Shown: positions 20,290 to 29,885, counted from the first letter of the stretch. The stretch is 64,000 nt of DNA from Gammaproteobacteria bacterium (GCA_024275115.1 JAJRZT010000041.1:1-64000); one strand, 5' to 3'. Program-made: numbers and translations. Notes: generated by a model not told the origin, from the sequence alone.

Positions 20290-21117
20290 ATGAAACGTAT
20301 TGCTGCTATTCAAATGGCCTCTGGCCCTAATATTTCAGCTAACCTGAATGAAGCGGGGCGCTGGATAAGTTATGCAGCTGATGCTGGCGCTGATCTTGTT
20401 GTATTACCCGAAAATTTTGCTTTTATGGGAATGAATGAAACGGATGTATTAAAAATAAAAGAACAGCAGGGCGAGGGACCGGTTCAGGATTTTATAAAAA
20501 AAATGTGCCGTAAACATCAGGTGTGGATTGTTGCCGGAACGATTCCAGTAATCAGTGATGATACGAAGCGGATACGGGCAGCCTGTTTGCTGATTAATTC
20601 TGAAGGGGAAATAGTGACACGCTATGATAAAATTCATTTATTTGATGTGACACTGGGTGATGGCGAAAATTATTTTGAGTCTGAAGTGATTGATGCGGGC
20701 ACGGACATTGTTGTACAGGATACACCGTTTGGACGTATGGGCTTTGCGGTTTGCTATGATTTACGCTTTCCTGAAATGTTTCGTCGGATGGTGGATAAAG
20801 GGGTTGACCTTATTGTACTGCCATCTGCTTTTACGGCGATTACCGGTAAAGCACACTGGGAGTCATTAGTTCGTGCACGTGCAATTGAAAATTTAAGCTA
20901 TATTATTGCTTCAGCGCAAGGTGGCTATCATGCTAATGGCCGTGAAACACACGGTGACAGTATGATCGTGGACCCCTGGGGTGAAGTAAAAGACCGACTG
21001 GCACGCGGTTCTGGTTTTGTAATTGCTGATCTGGATCAGGATAAAATTAATTTAACGCGTAAGCAGTTCCCGGTCTTAAAGCACCGTAAACTGGAATGTT
21101 ATAAAAAGTCATCTTGA
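20290..21117 (+). CDS. Nitrilase-family amidase (deaminated glutathione amidase-like)
   Basis: A 275-residue carbon-nitrogen hydrolase with the Glu-Lys-Cys triad visible: Glu41 (LPENFAFMG), Lys114 (YDKIHLFDV) and Cys155 (AVCYDLRFPE). The HLFDV and CYDLRFPE patterns match the Nit1/YbeM branch, which hydrolyses deaminated glutathione as metabolite repair; other omega-amidase-like activities cannot be excluded. It follows the yhdP cluster on the same strand with an 18-base gap. Its last 19 bases overlap tail-to-tail with darP on the opposite strand. Confidence 0.9.
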   Translation: MKRIAAIQMASGPNISANLNEAGRWISYAADAGADLVVLPENFAFMGMNETDVLKIKEQQGEGPVQDFIKKMCRKHQVWIVAGTIPVISDDTKRIRAACLLINSEGEIVTRYDKIHLFDVTLGDGENYFESEVIDAGTDIVVQDTPFGRMGFAVCYDLRFPEMFRRMVDKGVDLIVLPSAFTAITGKAHWESLVRARAIENLSYIIASAQGGYHANGRETHGDSMIVDPWGEVKDRLARGSGFVIADLDQDKINLTRKQFPVLKHRKLECYKKSS

Positions 21118-21653
21118 TCGTTTTGTTTCACATGGGTAAATACAAGTTCCTTAATATAAAGAAAGAGTTTACGCTTTGCGCGTATCGATATTTGAGGATT
21201 TGTATTCACTGAATCCCGCTGCATTTTTATTAATGACTGGCGCTGCGCCATTGGAAATTTTGCAAGCAAGGCATTGATGTTAGCTGAGTCTTCAATGATA
21301 GAATCCCGCCAGTTTTCTACATCATGGAATTGTTTTACATCTTCTTTATGTGGACTTTGAAGTATTTCGTATTGTGCTTCAATGGGTTTTGCATCCAGCC
21401 CGCGTAATAATTTGCCTATATAAAGTTTTTGTCTTTTTAAAGCGCCGTGTTTTTTTATATTTTTAGCTGCTTTCAAGGCATCAAGTAAATTGTCGGGCAG
21501 GTCAAAACTATTGAGTTTCTCAGCTGACAGCGTGAGTAGCTTTGAACCAAGATCAGTAAGTGCCTGGGCTTCACGCTTTAATTGCGACTTACTGATAATT
21601 CCATCATTATCCATTTCGACATCTGTTTCATGATTATTTTTTTTTCGTGCCAT
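21099..21653 (-). CDS. darP: DUF615 protein DarP (YjgA), 50S assembly factor
   Basis: A 184-residue basic, helical protein of the DUF615 family. The conserved SKSQLKREAQALTDLG-type N-terminal motif, RGLDAKPIEAQYEIL and the C-terminal RKLFLYIKELV are typical. E. coli DarP/YjgA binds late 50S precursors and promotes peptidyl-transferase-centre maturation. It ends the long leftward gene run and follows mgtE by 10 bases. Its 3' end overlaps the convergent nitrilase gene by 19 bases, so neither can have a dedicated terminator between them. Confidence 0.94.
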   Translation of the reverse strand: MARKKNNHETDVEMDNDGIISKSQLKREAQALTDLGSKLLTLSAEKLNSFDLPDNLLDALKAAKNIKKHGALKRQKLYIGKLLRGLDAKPIEAQYEILQSPHKEDVKQFHDVENWRDSIIEDSANINALLAKFPMAQRQSLIKMQRDSVNTNPQISIRAKRKLFLYIKELVFTHVKQNDQDDFL

Positions 21654-21663
21654 AAAATTCTCG

Positions 21664-23013
21664 TTATAAAATAACTAATGTTGCCAGCCCCAGAAAAGCC
21701 ATGAAACCAATAACATCGGTTACCGTTGTCAGGATCACCGTACCGGCCAGTGCAGGGTCAATGCCCATCCTGTCCAGGATTAAAGGGATGCTTGCACCCG
21801 CTAGTGCGGCAACAAACAAGTTAATAATAATAGCGCTGCCAATAATGTAACTGATCTGCAGACTGTTGAACCAGACGCCAGCAACAACGGCAATAATAAC
21901 GGCCCAGATTAGCCCATTAAACACGCCAACCAGGAGTTCTTTTTGCATAAGTCGCCGGGCGTTTGATTTACCGATGCGACCCAATGCCATACCACGTATT
22001 ACCAGTGTCAATGTCTGGCTGCCAGCAATACCGCCCATGCTGGCAACAATTGGCATTAAAATAGCGAGTGCAACCAGTTTTTCAATGGTTGCTTCAAACT
22101 GGCTAATAACAATGGAGGCCAAAAGCGCGGTAAGTAAATTAACGCCGAGCCAGATTGTTCGGCGTTTAGTGCTGACCAGTGCCGGGGCAAACATATCATC
22201 TTCTTCATTAAGGCCGGCCATGCTCATCACCGAGTGCTCCGCTTCGTCCCGAATTTCATCAACAACGTCATCGATAGTAATTCGCCCCAGTAGTTTGTTA
22301 TCGTTATCAATAACGGGGGCGGTAATTAAGTCACGGTGTTCGAAGATATTAACAACATCGCGCACGGAGCTATTGGCATTAATAGCTTCAACGCCTGCAT
22401 CCATTGTGTCGGCAACGAGCAGGTTAGGGTCATTTGTTACCAAGGTTGTGAGTGGTAACAGTCCCAGATATTTATTTTCCCGGTCAACAACATAAAGTGT
22501 ATCGGTTCCTTCGGGCAATTCACCTTTAAATCTTAAATATCGTTGCACAACTTCGAGTGATGTGTCGGCTCGGATAATAATGGTGTTTAAGTCCATTAAA
22601 CCGCCAGCCGTGTCATCGGCATAGGACAGAACAGATTTTAGCCTGTCTCGATCCTGTTGCTCCATACTCAGCAGCAGTTCCTGACTTACTGCGGGTGGGA
22701 TCTCTGACAAAATGTCAGCAAGGTCATCGGTTTCCAGAGATTCAGTAGCCGCGAGTAAGGCCGAGGGTTCCATTGTTTTAATGAAATGGCTACGCACTGT
22801 TTCATTAAGGTTAACAAGAATTTCACCTTCATATTCCGTTGGGACACGTTGCCATATTTTCTCGCGTTCTTTGCCAGACAGGGTTTCTATAACATGCGCA
22901 ATTTCAGCAGGATGAAGATCTTTTAGAAGCTGGTCTATTTTTTTACAGTCATTATTCTCAATACACTCAGAAATGGTATTGAGTAAATCTTGTTCTTCTA
23001 TTGCATTTGCCAT
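21664..23013 (-). CDS. mgtE: Magnesium transporter MgtE
   Basis: A 449-residue Mg channel: an N-terminal superhelical domain (about 1-125), two CBS domains (about 130-250, with DTAGGLMDLNTIIIRAD and GRITIDDVVDEIRDEAEHSV-type parts) that close the pore when Mg is bound, then five membrane helices (about 285-449) with the conserved pore segment GGIAGSQTLTLVIRGMALG and a GASIPLILDRMGIDPAL-type stretch. It sits downstream of ptsI, the usual place in Gammaproteobacteria with HprK. The 90-base gap before it is too short for an M-box riboswitch and shows none. Confidence 0.96.
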   Translation of the reverse strand: MANAIEEQDLLNTISECIENNDCKKIDQLLKDLHPAEIAHVIETLSGKEREKIWQRVPTEYEGEILVNLNETVRSHFIKTMEPSALLAATESLETDDLADILSEIPPAVSQELLLSMEQQDRDRLKSVLSYADDTAGGLMDLNTIIIRADTSLEVVQRYLRFKGELPEGTDTLYVVDRENKYLGLLPLTTLVTNDPNLLVADTMDAGVEAINANSSVRDVVNIFEHRDLITAPVIDNDNKLLGRITIDDVVDEIRDEAEHSVMSMAGLNEEDDMFAPALVSTKRRTIWLGVNLLTALLASIVISQFEATIEKLVALAILMPIVASMGGIAGSQTLTLVIRGMALGRIGKSNARRLMQKELLVGVFNGLIWAVIIAVVAGVWFNSLQISYIIGSAIIINLFVAALAGASIPLILDRMGIDPALAGTVILTTVTDVIGFMAFLGLATLVIL

Positions 23014-23103
23014 GATGAGACCGCACTTTCTGGATTTAGGCTTAAGAGTAGCCTCAGTGTAACAGGCAGCGGCTATAAAATAAAAAAAATTTGCTGGGTC
23101 GGG

Positions 23104-24846
23104 CTAACAGAGTAATTTTTCGATTTGATTTATAAACTCAGTGTGATTATTACTTTTGAGCAAGCGCTTAACTTGTCGGCGTAATTTTCGGGTATTACAC
23201 AGTGGAATAATTTTCTTGATAGGAGGATGAGAGTTAGGGTGCATGCTGAACTCCTGCAAGCCCAGACCAAGCAGTAATTTAGTGTAACGTGGATCGCCCG
23301 CCATTTCACCGCACATTGTTACCGGAATACCAGCCTGCTGGCCGGCTGCGATCGTTTGTGCAATGAGTTTTAAAACCGCCGGGTGCAAAGGGTCATACAG
23401 GTAGTTTACTTCATCATCGGTTCGATCAATAGCAAGGGTATACTGGATTAAATCATTGGTACCGATGGACAGAAAATCAAGTTCAGCAGCAAACATTTCA
23501 GCGCAGATAGCCGCTGCCGGTACTTCGATCATCCCACCGATATGCATATCGGGATCAAATTTGATGGACTCTTTTTGTAATGTCGATTGTGTGGTTTGAA
23601 TAAGGCGCAGCACTTGTTGTAATTCATTAATGTTGGAAAGCATGGGAATCATCATTTTCACTGACCCCAGCGCCGAAACACGAAGGATTGCACGCAGCTG
23701 GGGAATAAACAGCGACAGATCATTTAGGCACAGCCGAATAGCACGTAAACCCATCGCTGGATTAGTAATGGTATGTGAGGGTTGTTTACCACTATCAACT
23801 TGTTTGTCTGAACCCAAATCTAGAGTGCGAATAGTTAATGGCTTATCCTTTAATTGCATCAGTACATTGGCATAGGCCAGAAATTGCTCCTCTTCTGATG
23901 GGGTAGTGGAACGGTTCATAAATAAATATTCGGTGCGGTATAAACCAATGCCGTTCGCCCCCATTTCATGCATGAGCGGAATTTCTTCGGCTAATTCAAT
24001 ATTGGCACTAATGTTTATTTCGATGCCATCATCGGTTATCGCTGGGAGATGGGGAAATTCTTTATAGCGCTTGAGTTGTATTTGTTGTTCGCGGCGTAAA
24101 CGATGATAATGGTGCAAAGCTTCATCATCGATATTTGTTAAAACCAGGCCGAAACGGCCATCAACAATAATCGTTTCAGTTTCGTGCAACAGGGTATATA
24201 TATTATGTATACCGGCAATGGCTGGAATGTTTAAGCTACGCGCAATGATAGCGGTGTGTGATGTGGGGCCACCTGTTTGAGTGACAAATGCTGCGATCCC
24301 CTGATGCTGCATTAAGACAAGTTCTGATGGTGAAATATCATCGGCAACAATAACATGGCCGCTGAAGCGCTGTTCCTGTGAATGGTGTACACCATGATGG
24401 ACGGCTCCACTCAGCAGGTTTTGCATAATGGTTTTTACCACATGGTCAACATCATCACGGCGGGTACGTAGATAATCATCTTCCATTGCATCAAAAATAC
24501 TAACAATACTGTCGCGCTGAATTTTTAAGGCCCACTCTGCATTGCACTGTTGCTTTAATATGATTTCAACAGGTGCATCTGATAACATTTCATCATCAAG
24601 CATTAATAGATGAGAGTGGATAAAAGCGGTAATTTCAGAAGGTGTTGATTGCGGAATATTATTGAGTACGGAGTCGAGATGGTTTTTTGCATTGTTGTGC
24701 GCTTTTTTATAACGACTTACTTCTTCCTGAAGAAAGTTTTTATGAATGCTGTATTCAGTAACTTCAAAATCGTGTTGTTTTATTATGTGCACCGGGCCAA
24801 TCGCAACGCCAGAGGTAATTCTTGTTCCCTGTAAGCATAAGGTCAT
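23104..24846 (-). CDS. ptsI: Phosphoenolpyruvate-protein phosphotransferase (EI)
   Basis: EI of 580 residues, taking phosphate from PEP and passing it to HPr. The active-site His197 is in GGPTSHTAI; the PEP-binding barrel shows GANGIGLYRTEYLFM and the catalytic Cys in VTMCGEMAGDP. There is no N-terminal GAF domain, so it is PtsI-like and not PtsP. It lies 78 bases after ptsH with no sugar permease nearby, so with HprK and the two EIIA proteins it most likely feeds a regulatory PTS. Confidence 0.95.
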   Translation of the reverse strand: MTLCLQGTRITSGVAIGPVHIIKQHDFEVTEYSIHKNFLQEEVSRYKKAHNNAKNHLDSVLNNIPQSTPSEITAFIHSHLLMLDDEMLSDAPVEIILKQQCNAEWALKIQRDSIVSIFDAMEDDYLRTRRDDVDHVVKTIMQNLLSGAVHHGVHHSQEQRFSGHVIVADDISPSELVLMQHQGIAAFVTQTGGPTSHTAIIARSLNIPAIAGIHNIYTLLHETETIIVDGRFGLVLTNIDDEALHHYHRLRREQQIQLKRYKEFPHLPAITDDGIEINISANIELAEEIPLMHEMGANGIGLYRTEYLFMNRSTTPSEEEQFLAYANVLMQLKDKPLTIRTLDLGSDKQVDSGKQPSHTITNPAMGLRAIRLCLNDLSLFIPQLRAILRVSALGSVKMMIPMLSNINELQQVLRLIQTTQSTLQKESIKFDPDMHIGGMIEVPAAAICAEMFAAELDFLSIGTNDLIQYTLAIDRTDDEVNYLYDPLHPAVLKLIAQTIAAGQQAGIPVTMCGEMAGDPRYTKLLLGLGLQEFSMHPNSHPPIKKIIPLCNTRKLRRQVKRLLKSNNHTEFINQIEKLLC

Positions 24847-24924
24847 AGTGTGCTACTCAGTATTATCTGGTTTTCCTGCCCGTTGGTGGCGTGCAAAAAA
24901 TCGCTGCTGATATATAATGGGTTC

Positions 24925-25194
24925 TTAGGTTGCTTCATCGAAGCGATTATCCACTAGTTTTATTATTGCATCACTGGCTTGTTGTTCGTCTGGCCCATCT
25001 GCAATCAATGTGAGCTCGGTACCAGTTGATGCGGCTAGCATCATAACGCCCATAATACTTTTACCGTTTACTTTTTTCTCATGGTGTTCAAGAAATATTT
25101 CACTTTGGTACTGGCTGGCAAGGGTTACAAATTTTGCTGCAGCACGGGCGTGCAGGCCGAGTTTATTTATTATTTTAATCTTTGAGTGTTGCAT
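24925..25194 (-). CDS. ptsH: Phosphocarrier protein HPr
   Basis: An 89-residue HPr. Starting at the ATG 25194 (MQHSKIKIINKLGLHARAAA) the phosphorylated His is residue 15 and the HprK target Ser is residue 46 (VNGKSIMGVMML), exactly the standard numbering; the longer upstream reading frame is therefore not used. Ser46 and a nearby hprK imply dual phosphorylation by EI and HPr kinase. The start overlaps the end of the EIIA-Man gene by 20 bases. Confidence 0.95.
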   Translation of the reverse strand: MQHSKIKIINKLGLHARAAAKFVTLASQYQSEIFLEHHEKKVNGKSIMGVMMLAASTGTELTLIADGPDEQQASDAIIKLVDNRFDEAT

Positions 25195-25594
25195 TTTTAT
25201 TATATTTATCTGTGTTGTAGATGAGTACACCGTCTTTACCGCCGCCGGTGGCTTTATCGCTAAGCTCATAAAGTGGTAGGGTATGATAGTTCATAATGCG
25301 AATTAGCATTGGAAGGTTTAAGCCTGCCACGATAATGCTGTTTTCAATATCAACCGATGTTGCAATGTTACTGGGGGTAGCGCCATAAAGATCGGTTAAT
25401 ATCAATAAACCATCATTGCTATTGAATTTACTGGTAATGGAAGTTATTTCGGATAGTTTTTTTTTGTAATTGCAGTCCATTTCAATGCTGACAGTATGTA
25501 TCGGCATTGGGCAGGAGCCAATAATTTTTATTGCGGTATCCAGAATCACCTGGCCAATATGATCATGGGTAATAATGAGGACGCTGACACTCAT
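25175..25594 (-). CDS. PTS EIIA component, mannose family
   Basis: A 139-residue EIIA-Man domain protein. With the ATG at 25594 (MSVSVLIITHDHIGQV) the phosphorylated His is residue 10, as in ManX EIIA; the TTG at 25606 would shift it. LILTDLYGATPSNIA and the hydrophobic NLPMLIRI motif are typical. There are no EIIB, EIIC or EIID genes nearby, so it cannot by itself move sugar; in relatives such orphan EIIA-Man proteins are phosphate sinks or regulators beside HPr/HprK. Confidence 0.92.
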   Translation of the reverse strand: MSVSVLIITHDHIGQVILDTAIKIIGSCPMPIHTVSIEMDCNYKKKLSEITSITSKFNSNDGLLILTDLYGATPSNIATSVDIENSIIVAGLNLPMLIRIMNYHTLPLYELSDKATGGGKDGVLIYNTDKYNKNATLKD

Positions 25595-25625
25595 GCTTTT
25601 TCTCAATATTGTCGTTCTTTGTATA

Positions 25626-26483
25626 TTACTCTAATTCTCTGTGTCGAACCAAGATATTGGGGTAATGTTTTTTAAGTGTGGCGGCAATTTTTTCAGTTAA
25701 ATAGACGGAGCGATGTTGCCCGCCAGTGCAGCCAATGGCAATACTCATATAACTGCGATTTTCAGCAATAAATTTTGGTATCCACTTTTCAAGAAACTGC
25801 AAGATATCATGATACATTGATTTAACGTCATCATTTGATTCCAGAAAATTGATAACGGCCTTGTCTTTTCCAGTTTGTGGGCGTAACTCGGGCATCCAGT
25901 GCGGGTTGCTTAAACAGCGTACGTCAAAAACAAAGTCGGCATTTATGGGTGCTCCGTGTTTAAAACCGAAGGACTCTATTAATATAGAGGTGCTGGCATC
26001 ATCATTTTTAACCAGCCGTTCTTTTATTCGCTCGCGTAGCTGATGCACATTGGTCAGGCTTGTATCAAATCTTAAATCTGCACAGTATGCTATGGGCTCC
26101 AGTAGTTTTCTTTCTAATGTAATCGCTTCGCTTAGCGACATATTAGACTGGCTTAACGGGTGCTTACGCCGTGTTTCGCTAAAGCGTTTAATAATAGTTT
26201 CATCATTCGCTTCAAGGTAGAAAACTTTGTAATTGATTTTATTTCCTTTAAGTTCATTCAGGCAGGATTCAAATTCATTTAAACTAGCCGGTATATTCCG
26301 CGCGTCAACGCCAATGGCAATATTTTTCCTGGGTTGAGAGGCGGCACTATGAAATTCTTTAATGAGTGCAGGTAGCATACTAATAGGGAGATTATCTACA
26401 CAGTAATAATCCATATCTTCAAGCAGGCGTAGTGCAATACTTTTTCCTGAGCCTGATAATCCACTGACAATAATTAGATTCAT
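25626..26483 (-). CDS. rapZ: RNase adapter protein RapZ
   Basis: A 285-residue P-loop protein (Walker A GLSGSGKS at 8-15) with the conserved C-terminal half IGCTGGQHRSVYLTEKI. In enteric bacteria RapZ senses glucosamine-6-phosphate and guides RNase E to the sRNA GlmZ; outside that group the partner RNA is unknown. The position between hprK and the EIIA-Man gene is typical of HprK-containing Proteobacteria. It starts one base after the hprK stop. Confidence 0.95.
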   Translation of the reverse strand: MNLIIVSGLSGSGKSIALRLLEDMDYYCVDNLPISMLPALIKEFHSAASQPRKNIAIGVDARNIPASLNEFESCLNELKGNKINYKVFYLEANDETIIKRFSETRRKHPLSQSNMSLSEAITLERKLLEPIAYCADLRFDTSLTNVHQLRERIKERLVKNDDASTSILIESFGFKHGAPINADFVFDVRCLSNPHWMPELRPQTGKDKAVINFLESNDDVKSMYHDILQFLEKWIPKFIAENRSYMSIAIGCTGGQHRSVYLTEKIAATLKKHYPNILVRHRELE

Positions 26484-26484
26484 A

Positions 26485-27435
26485 TTAGTCTTTATTTTCG
26501 GTTAATTTATTATCGATGTATTGTTGCTGTCTTTTAATAAAGTCATCACTTGCATTATAGCCCTGTAGTAACAATATATGGTTACGTACAGCCGCTTCAA
26601 CAATAACTGCTAGAGTTCGGCCAACCGCAACGGGCAGAGTAATTTCTGGTATTTCGACTTCGAGTATAGTGCGGTATTTATGCCCACCATCTAGCCTTTC
26701 GGTTGCGGGTGGTATTGCACTTTTTGAGACTTCCAGGTTTATAATTAAACTCAGTTTTTTTCTATTAATTAAGGCATTATCGCCAAACATGGCACGTATA
26801 TTCAATATACCCAGCCCGCGAACCTCAATAAAGTCCTTTAATATTTCCGGGCACTTGCCAGAAATGGTATCAGGTGAAACTTTTCTGAATTCTACAATGT
26901 CATCTGCAATAAGACGGTTACCGCGCGTGACCAGCTCAAGGGCTAATTCGCTTTTACCAATACCACTGAGCCCGCCAAGTAGTACGCCGACACCAAGCAC
27001 TTCGAGATAAACGCCGTGTAAGGTGATATATTCACTTAGATGGTCGGCGAGGTAATATTGAATAACTTCAATAATCTGGTTACTGTTTTTGCTCGATTGA
27101 ACTAACGCTGTTTGTGTTTTGTTTGCAAGTTTAATGATTTCTGCGGGTGCTTCAAGATCATTACCTATAATTACCAGTGCAGGTCTGGATGAGAACAGAT
27201 GTTCGATAGCATCATTGAAGGAGTTTTTCCCCAGGCCTTTAAGGTATTGTAGTTCAGTTTCACCGATGACCTGTATCTGGTTAGGCCGAACTAAATTAAG
27301 AAAACCGATAAAAAGGGTGGGATGTTGTTCTGACTGGCAAAGCGTTTGTTGCTGATTTTTTTTGACACCAACCCATTTAAAGTTTAGTTTGTCACAGTGT
27401 GCGCTAAATATGTCGTTTACTGTGATGGCAGGCAT
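26485..27435 (-). CDS. hprK: HPr kinase/phosphorylase
   Basis: A 316-residue bifunctional enzyme that phosphorylates and dephosphorylates HPr on Ser46. The C-terminal catalytic domain has Walker A GGLSGIGKS at 154-162 and the family signature IEVRGLGILNIRAMFG at 203-218; the N-terminal domain (1-130) is poorly conserved. The presence of HprK with an HPr carrying Ser46 and no sugar permease indicates a PTS used for control. It is encoded 9 bases downstream of ptsN. Confidence 0.95.
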   Translation of the reverse strand: MPAITVNDIFSAHCDKLNFKWVGVKKNQQQTLCQSEQHPTLFIGFLNLVRPNQIQVIGETELQYLKGLGKNSFNDAIEHLFSSRPALVIIGNDLEAPAEIIKLANKTQTALVQSSKNSNQIIEVIQYYLADHLSEYITLHGVYLEVLGVGVLLGGLSGIGKSELALELVTRGNRLIADDIVEFRKVSPDTISGKCPEILKDFIEVRGLGILNIRAMFGDNALINRKKLSLIINLEVSKSAIPPATERLDGGHKYRTILEVEIPEITLPVAVGRTLAVIVEAAVRNHILLLQGYNASDDFIKRQQQYIDNKLTENKD

Positions 27436-27444
27436 GACATTGTG

Positions 27445-27906
27445 TTAGTGTGATTTCTGCCAGTCATCAAAGGTTGTTTGTACCTCATCTGCGGTATTGG
27501 CATGGCGCAGATTTTCCCGTATTTCCTCGTCATTAAGCATGTTGGCGAGCAGTGCGAGTGTTTGTAAATGCTCTTCTTCTGCGTTTTCAGGCACCAGCAG
27601 CGCAAACATCAGGTCAACCGGTTTTTTGTCGAGGGAATCAAAGTCAATTCCGGATTTTAGCTTTATAAAGGCACCGCGCGTGGTATTAATGTTTTTTAGT
27701 CGGCCATGTGGTATGGCAACGCCGTAGCCCAGGCCTGTTCCGCCAAGTCGCTCTCTGGCGATAAGGCTGTCAAACACATCATTAGCCGTAATACCTTCAC
27801 AGTTCTTTGATATTAGCTGACTTAGCGCTTCAAATGCGCGTTTTTTGCTATTGGCTTCAACGTTGCAAAGAACGCGATCAGTTTGAATAAATTCACTCAC
27901 TTGCAT
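27445..27906 (-). CDS. ptsN: Nitrogen PTS EIIA (PtsN)
   Basis: A 153-residue EIIA-Ntr protein with the phosphorylation His67 in AIPHGRL and the conserved ERLGGTGLGYGVA preceding it. Relatives link PTS phosphorylation to K+ homeostasis and RpoN-related functions. It lies downstream of hpf in the rpoN-hpf-ptsN set; a hairpin at 27953-27981 separates it from hpf and could reduce readthrough. Confidence 0.95.
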   Translation of the reverse strand: MQVSEFIQTDRVLCNVEANSKKRAFEALSQLISKNCEGITANDVFDSLIARERLGGTGLGYGVAIPHGRLKNINTTRGAFIKLKSGIDFDSLDKKPVDLMFALLVPENAEEEHLQTLALLANMLNDEEIRENLRHANTADEVQTTFDDWQKSH

Positions 27907-27952
27907 TTAAATCTTAACCCTTCTGTTTTTATTATCTGCTGGTATTATTCTG

Positions 27953-27981
27953 GCCGGTATTCGAGTGTTCGAATTACCGGC
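27953..27981 (-). terminator. Stem-loop between hpf and ptsN
   Basis: GCCGGTATTCGA (27953-27964) pairs with TTCGAATTACCGGC (27968-27981), about 11 bp with one bulge. Read in the operon direction it is not followed by a U-run, so it is more likely an mRNA-stabilising or processing hairpin, or a partial attenuator, than a full terminator. Confidence 0.4.
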
Positions 27982-28006
27982 TTTTGATAATAAAGCGAGA
28001 CGGATT

Positions 28007-28348
28007 TTATTCCTCTTCTGCCGCACCGTCCACCTGTTTTTGCTGTAGCCCAGACTGTTTGTGGTGGTTGGTGATTTTTTCTTTGTACTTTTTAATTTGG
28101 CGATCCAGTTTGTCGGTTAATGAATCAATGGCGGCATACATATCGGTATTTTCGGACTCGGCATGCACGCTGGTGCCGCTTAAATGGAGTGTTGCTTCTG
28201 CTTTTTGGCGTAATTTCTCAATGCTGAGAATGACGTTTACCTTAGACATATGGTCAAAGTGGCGTTCTAGCCTGCCAAATTTTGATGAGACGTACTGGTG
28301 TAGAGAATCTGTAACATCAACGTGATGACCGCTTACATTTAATTGCAT
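28007..28348 (-). CDS. hpf: Ribosome hibernation promoting factor Hpf
   Basis: A 113-residue short-type Hpf/YfiA protein, beta-alpha-beta-beta-beta-alpha, with the N-terminal MQLNVSGHHVDVTDSLHQYV and the DMYAAIDSLTDKLDRQIKKYK helix. It dimerises ribosomes or stabilises them in stationary phase. The C-terminal tail (QKQVDGAAEEE) is acidic and about 15 residues longer than E. coli Hpf. It is encoded after rpoN in the classical cluster. Confidence 0.95.
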   Translation of the reverse strand: MQLNVSGHHVDVTDSLHQYVSSKFGRLERHFDHMSKVNVILSIEKLRQKAEATLHLSGTSVHAESENTDMYAAIDSLTDKLDRQIKKYKEKITNHHKQSGLQQKQVDGAAEEE

Positions 28349-28409
28349 ATGTTTTCTCCTTTTTAGACTACTGTTGTTTACTTTGCCGGTTGTTTTTTAA
28401 CCGGGGTTG

Positions 28410-29885
28410 TTAAGTGAATTGTTTCCTTTCGTTAGATGAAGGGATGGATAACGATTCACGGTATTTTGCGACGGTACGTCTTGCAACCTTGATACCCTGA
28501 TCAGCCAGAATATCAGCTAACTTACTGTCGCTTAAGGGTTTACTGTGGTTTTCGGCTGCAATGAGTTTTTTCAGCAAGGCGCGAATGGCAGTGGCGGAAC
28601 ATTCACCACCACTAACGGTACTCACATGGCTGGAAAAAAAGTATTTAAGTTCAAATATACCGCGTGGGGTATGCATGTATTTTTTGGTGGTGACACGCGA
28701 AATGGTGGATTCATGCATGCTCACTTCCTCGGCAATATCATGTAAAACCAGCGCTTTCATTGCTTCTTCGCCATGTTCCAGAAACCCCAACTGGCGATTA
28801 ACAATGCTGGTAGACACTTTTAGCAGGGTTTCATTGCGGCTTTGCAAGCTTTTAATAAACCAACGTGCTTCTTGCAGGTGGTTCTTCATATCGGTGTTGT
28901 CACTGCTGTTATTCACCTTCTTGATCATGCTCGCATAATGGTTGTTTATACGTATTTTGGGGGCGGAATCGGCATTAAGTTCCACAACCCATTTATTTTT
29001 TTTCTTGCTGACAAAAACATCAGGCACAATATATTCCGGGTTACTGTCGGTAATATGGCTGCCGGGGCGTGGGTTCAGTGATTGAACCAGTGTGATCATC
29101 TCACGGAATTCAGGTTCAGAGATTTTCATCTGCCGCATAATTTGGGTGTAGTCGCGATTGGCCAGTTGCTCAAAATGTTGCTGTACCAGCTGTTTGGTCA
29201 TTTCCAGGTAATCGGCGGTATTGTCCAGTTGAGCCAACTGGAGTATTAAACTTTCTTTAAGATCCCGTGCTGCAATGCCGGGTGGGTCAAAATTTTGTAT
29301 CTGGTGTAAAACCGCAGCGACTTCATCGAGTTCAATTTCATATTCATCCTCCAGCCCCTGATGAATATCTTCAATGGTACTTTTTAGAAAACCGTCATCA
29401 TTGATTGAGTCGATAATGGCTTCTGCAATCATCGAGTCGGTATTACTAAAGGGGGTGAGTTCTCGTTGCCAGTTTAAGTGCTGTTGCAGGCTTTCACCGG
29501 TAATGGAAATTGGTTCAAAATCGCCTGTATCAGCGGGGGCATTGCTGGTGGCTGGCAGGTGAGCCATTGAGTCATAAATATCTTCCCACACGGTGTCAAC
29601 AGCAAGCTCATCAGGAATGGTGTTTTCTTCGTTTAACTTGTTTTCAAGGCTTGTTGATTCAGTGCCTCGGTCATCACCATTTTTATTGGTACTCTCTGTA
29701 TTCTGGTTTTGTTCTGAGGTTGCCGCAGTATCATCGGCAGCTTCCAGCATCATATTAGAGTCCAGTGCTTCCTGAATTTCATTGCTTAACTCTATGGTTG
29801 AGAGTTGTAACAGGCGTATGGCCTGTTGGAGTTGGGGGGTCATCGTCAGTGACTGACCAATACGCAGTTGTAAACCTTGTTTCAT
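28410..29885 (-). CDS. rpoN: RNA polymerase sigma-54 factor RpoN
   Basis: A 491-residue sigma-54. Region I is seen at the N-terminus ([20 protein letters not shown]), followed by an acidic, Asn/Glu/Thr-rich region II (about 50-120), the core-binding domain, a helix-turn-helix, and the RpoN box [10 protein letters not shown] with [14 protein letters not shown] near 475. It directs transcription from -24/-12 promoters with enhancer-binding activators. It stands between lptB and hpf, as in most Gammaproteobacteria. Confidence 0.96.
   Translation of the reverse strand: MKQGLQLRIGQSLTMTPQLQQAIRLLQLSTIELSNEIQEALDSNMMLEAADDTAATSEQNQNTESTNKNGDDRGTESTSLENKLNEENTIPDELAVDTVWEDIYDSMAHLPATSNAPADTGDFEPISITGESLQQHLNWQRELTPFSNTDSMIAEAIIDSINDDGFLKSTIEDIHQGLEDEYEIELDEVAAVLHQIQNFDPPGIAARDLKESLILQLAQLDNTADYLEMTKQLVQQHFEQLANRDYTQIMRQMKISEPEFREMITLVQSLNPRPGSHITDSNPEYIVPDVFVSKKKNKWVVELNADSAPKIRINNHYASMIKKVNNSSDNTDMKNHLQEARWFIKSLQSRNETLLKVSTSIVNRQLGFLEHGEEAMKALVLHDIAEEVSMHESTISRVTTKKYMHTPRGIFELKYFFSSHVSTVSGGECSATAIRALLKKLIAAENHSKPLSDSKLADILADQGIKVARRTVAKYRESLSIPSSNERKQFT

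Noticed and set aside
23014-23103. Mg-responsive riboswitch before mgtE
   Set aside because: The gap is only 90 bases, and no M-box-like architecture is visible.
25195-25269. 25-residue N-terminal extension of HPr
   Set aside because: It lies inside the EIIA-Man gene, and only the ATG at 25194 puts the active His at 15 and Ser at 46.
28561-28938. Open frames opposite rpoN
   Set aside because: Antisense shadows of a well-conserved gene, without any family resemblance.
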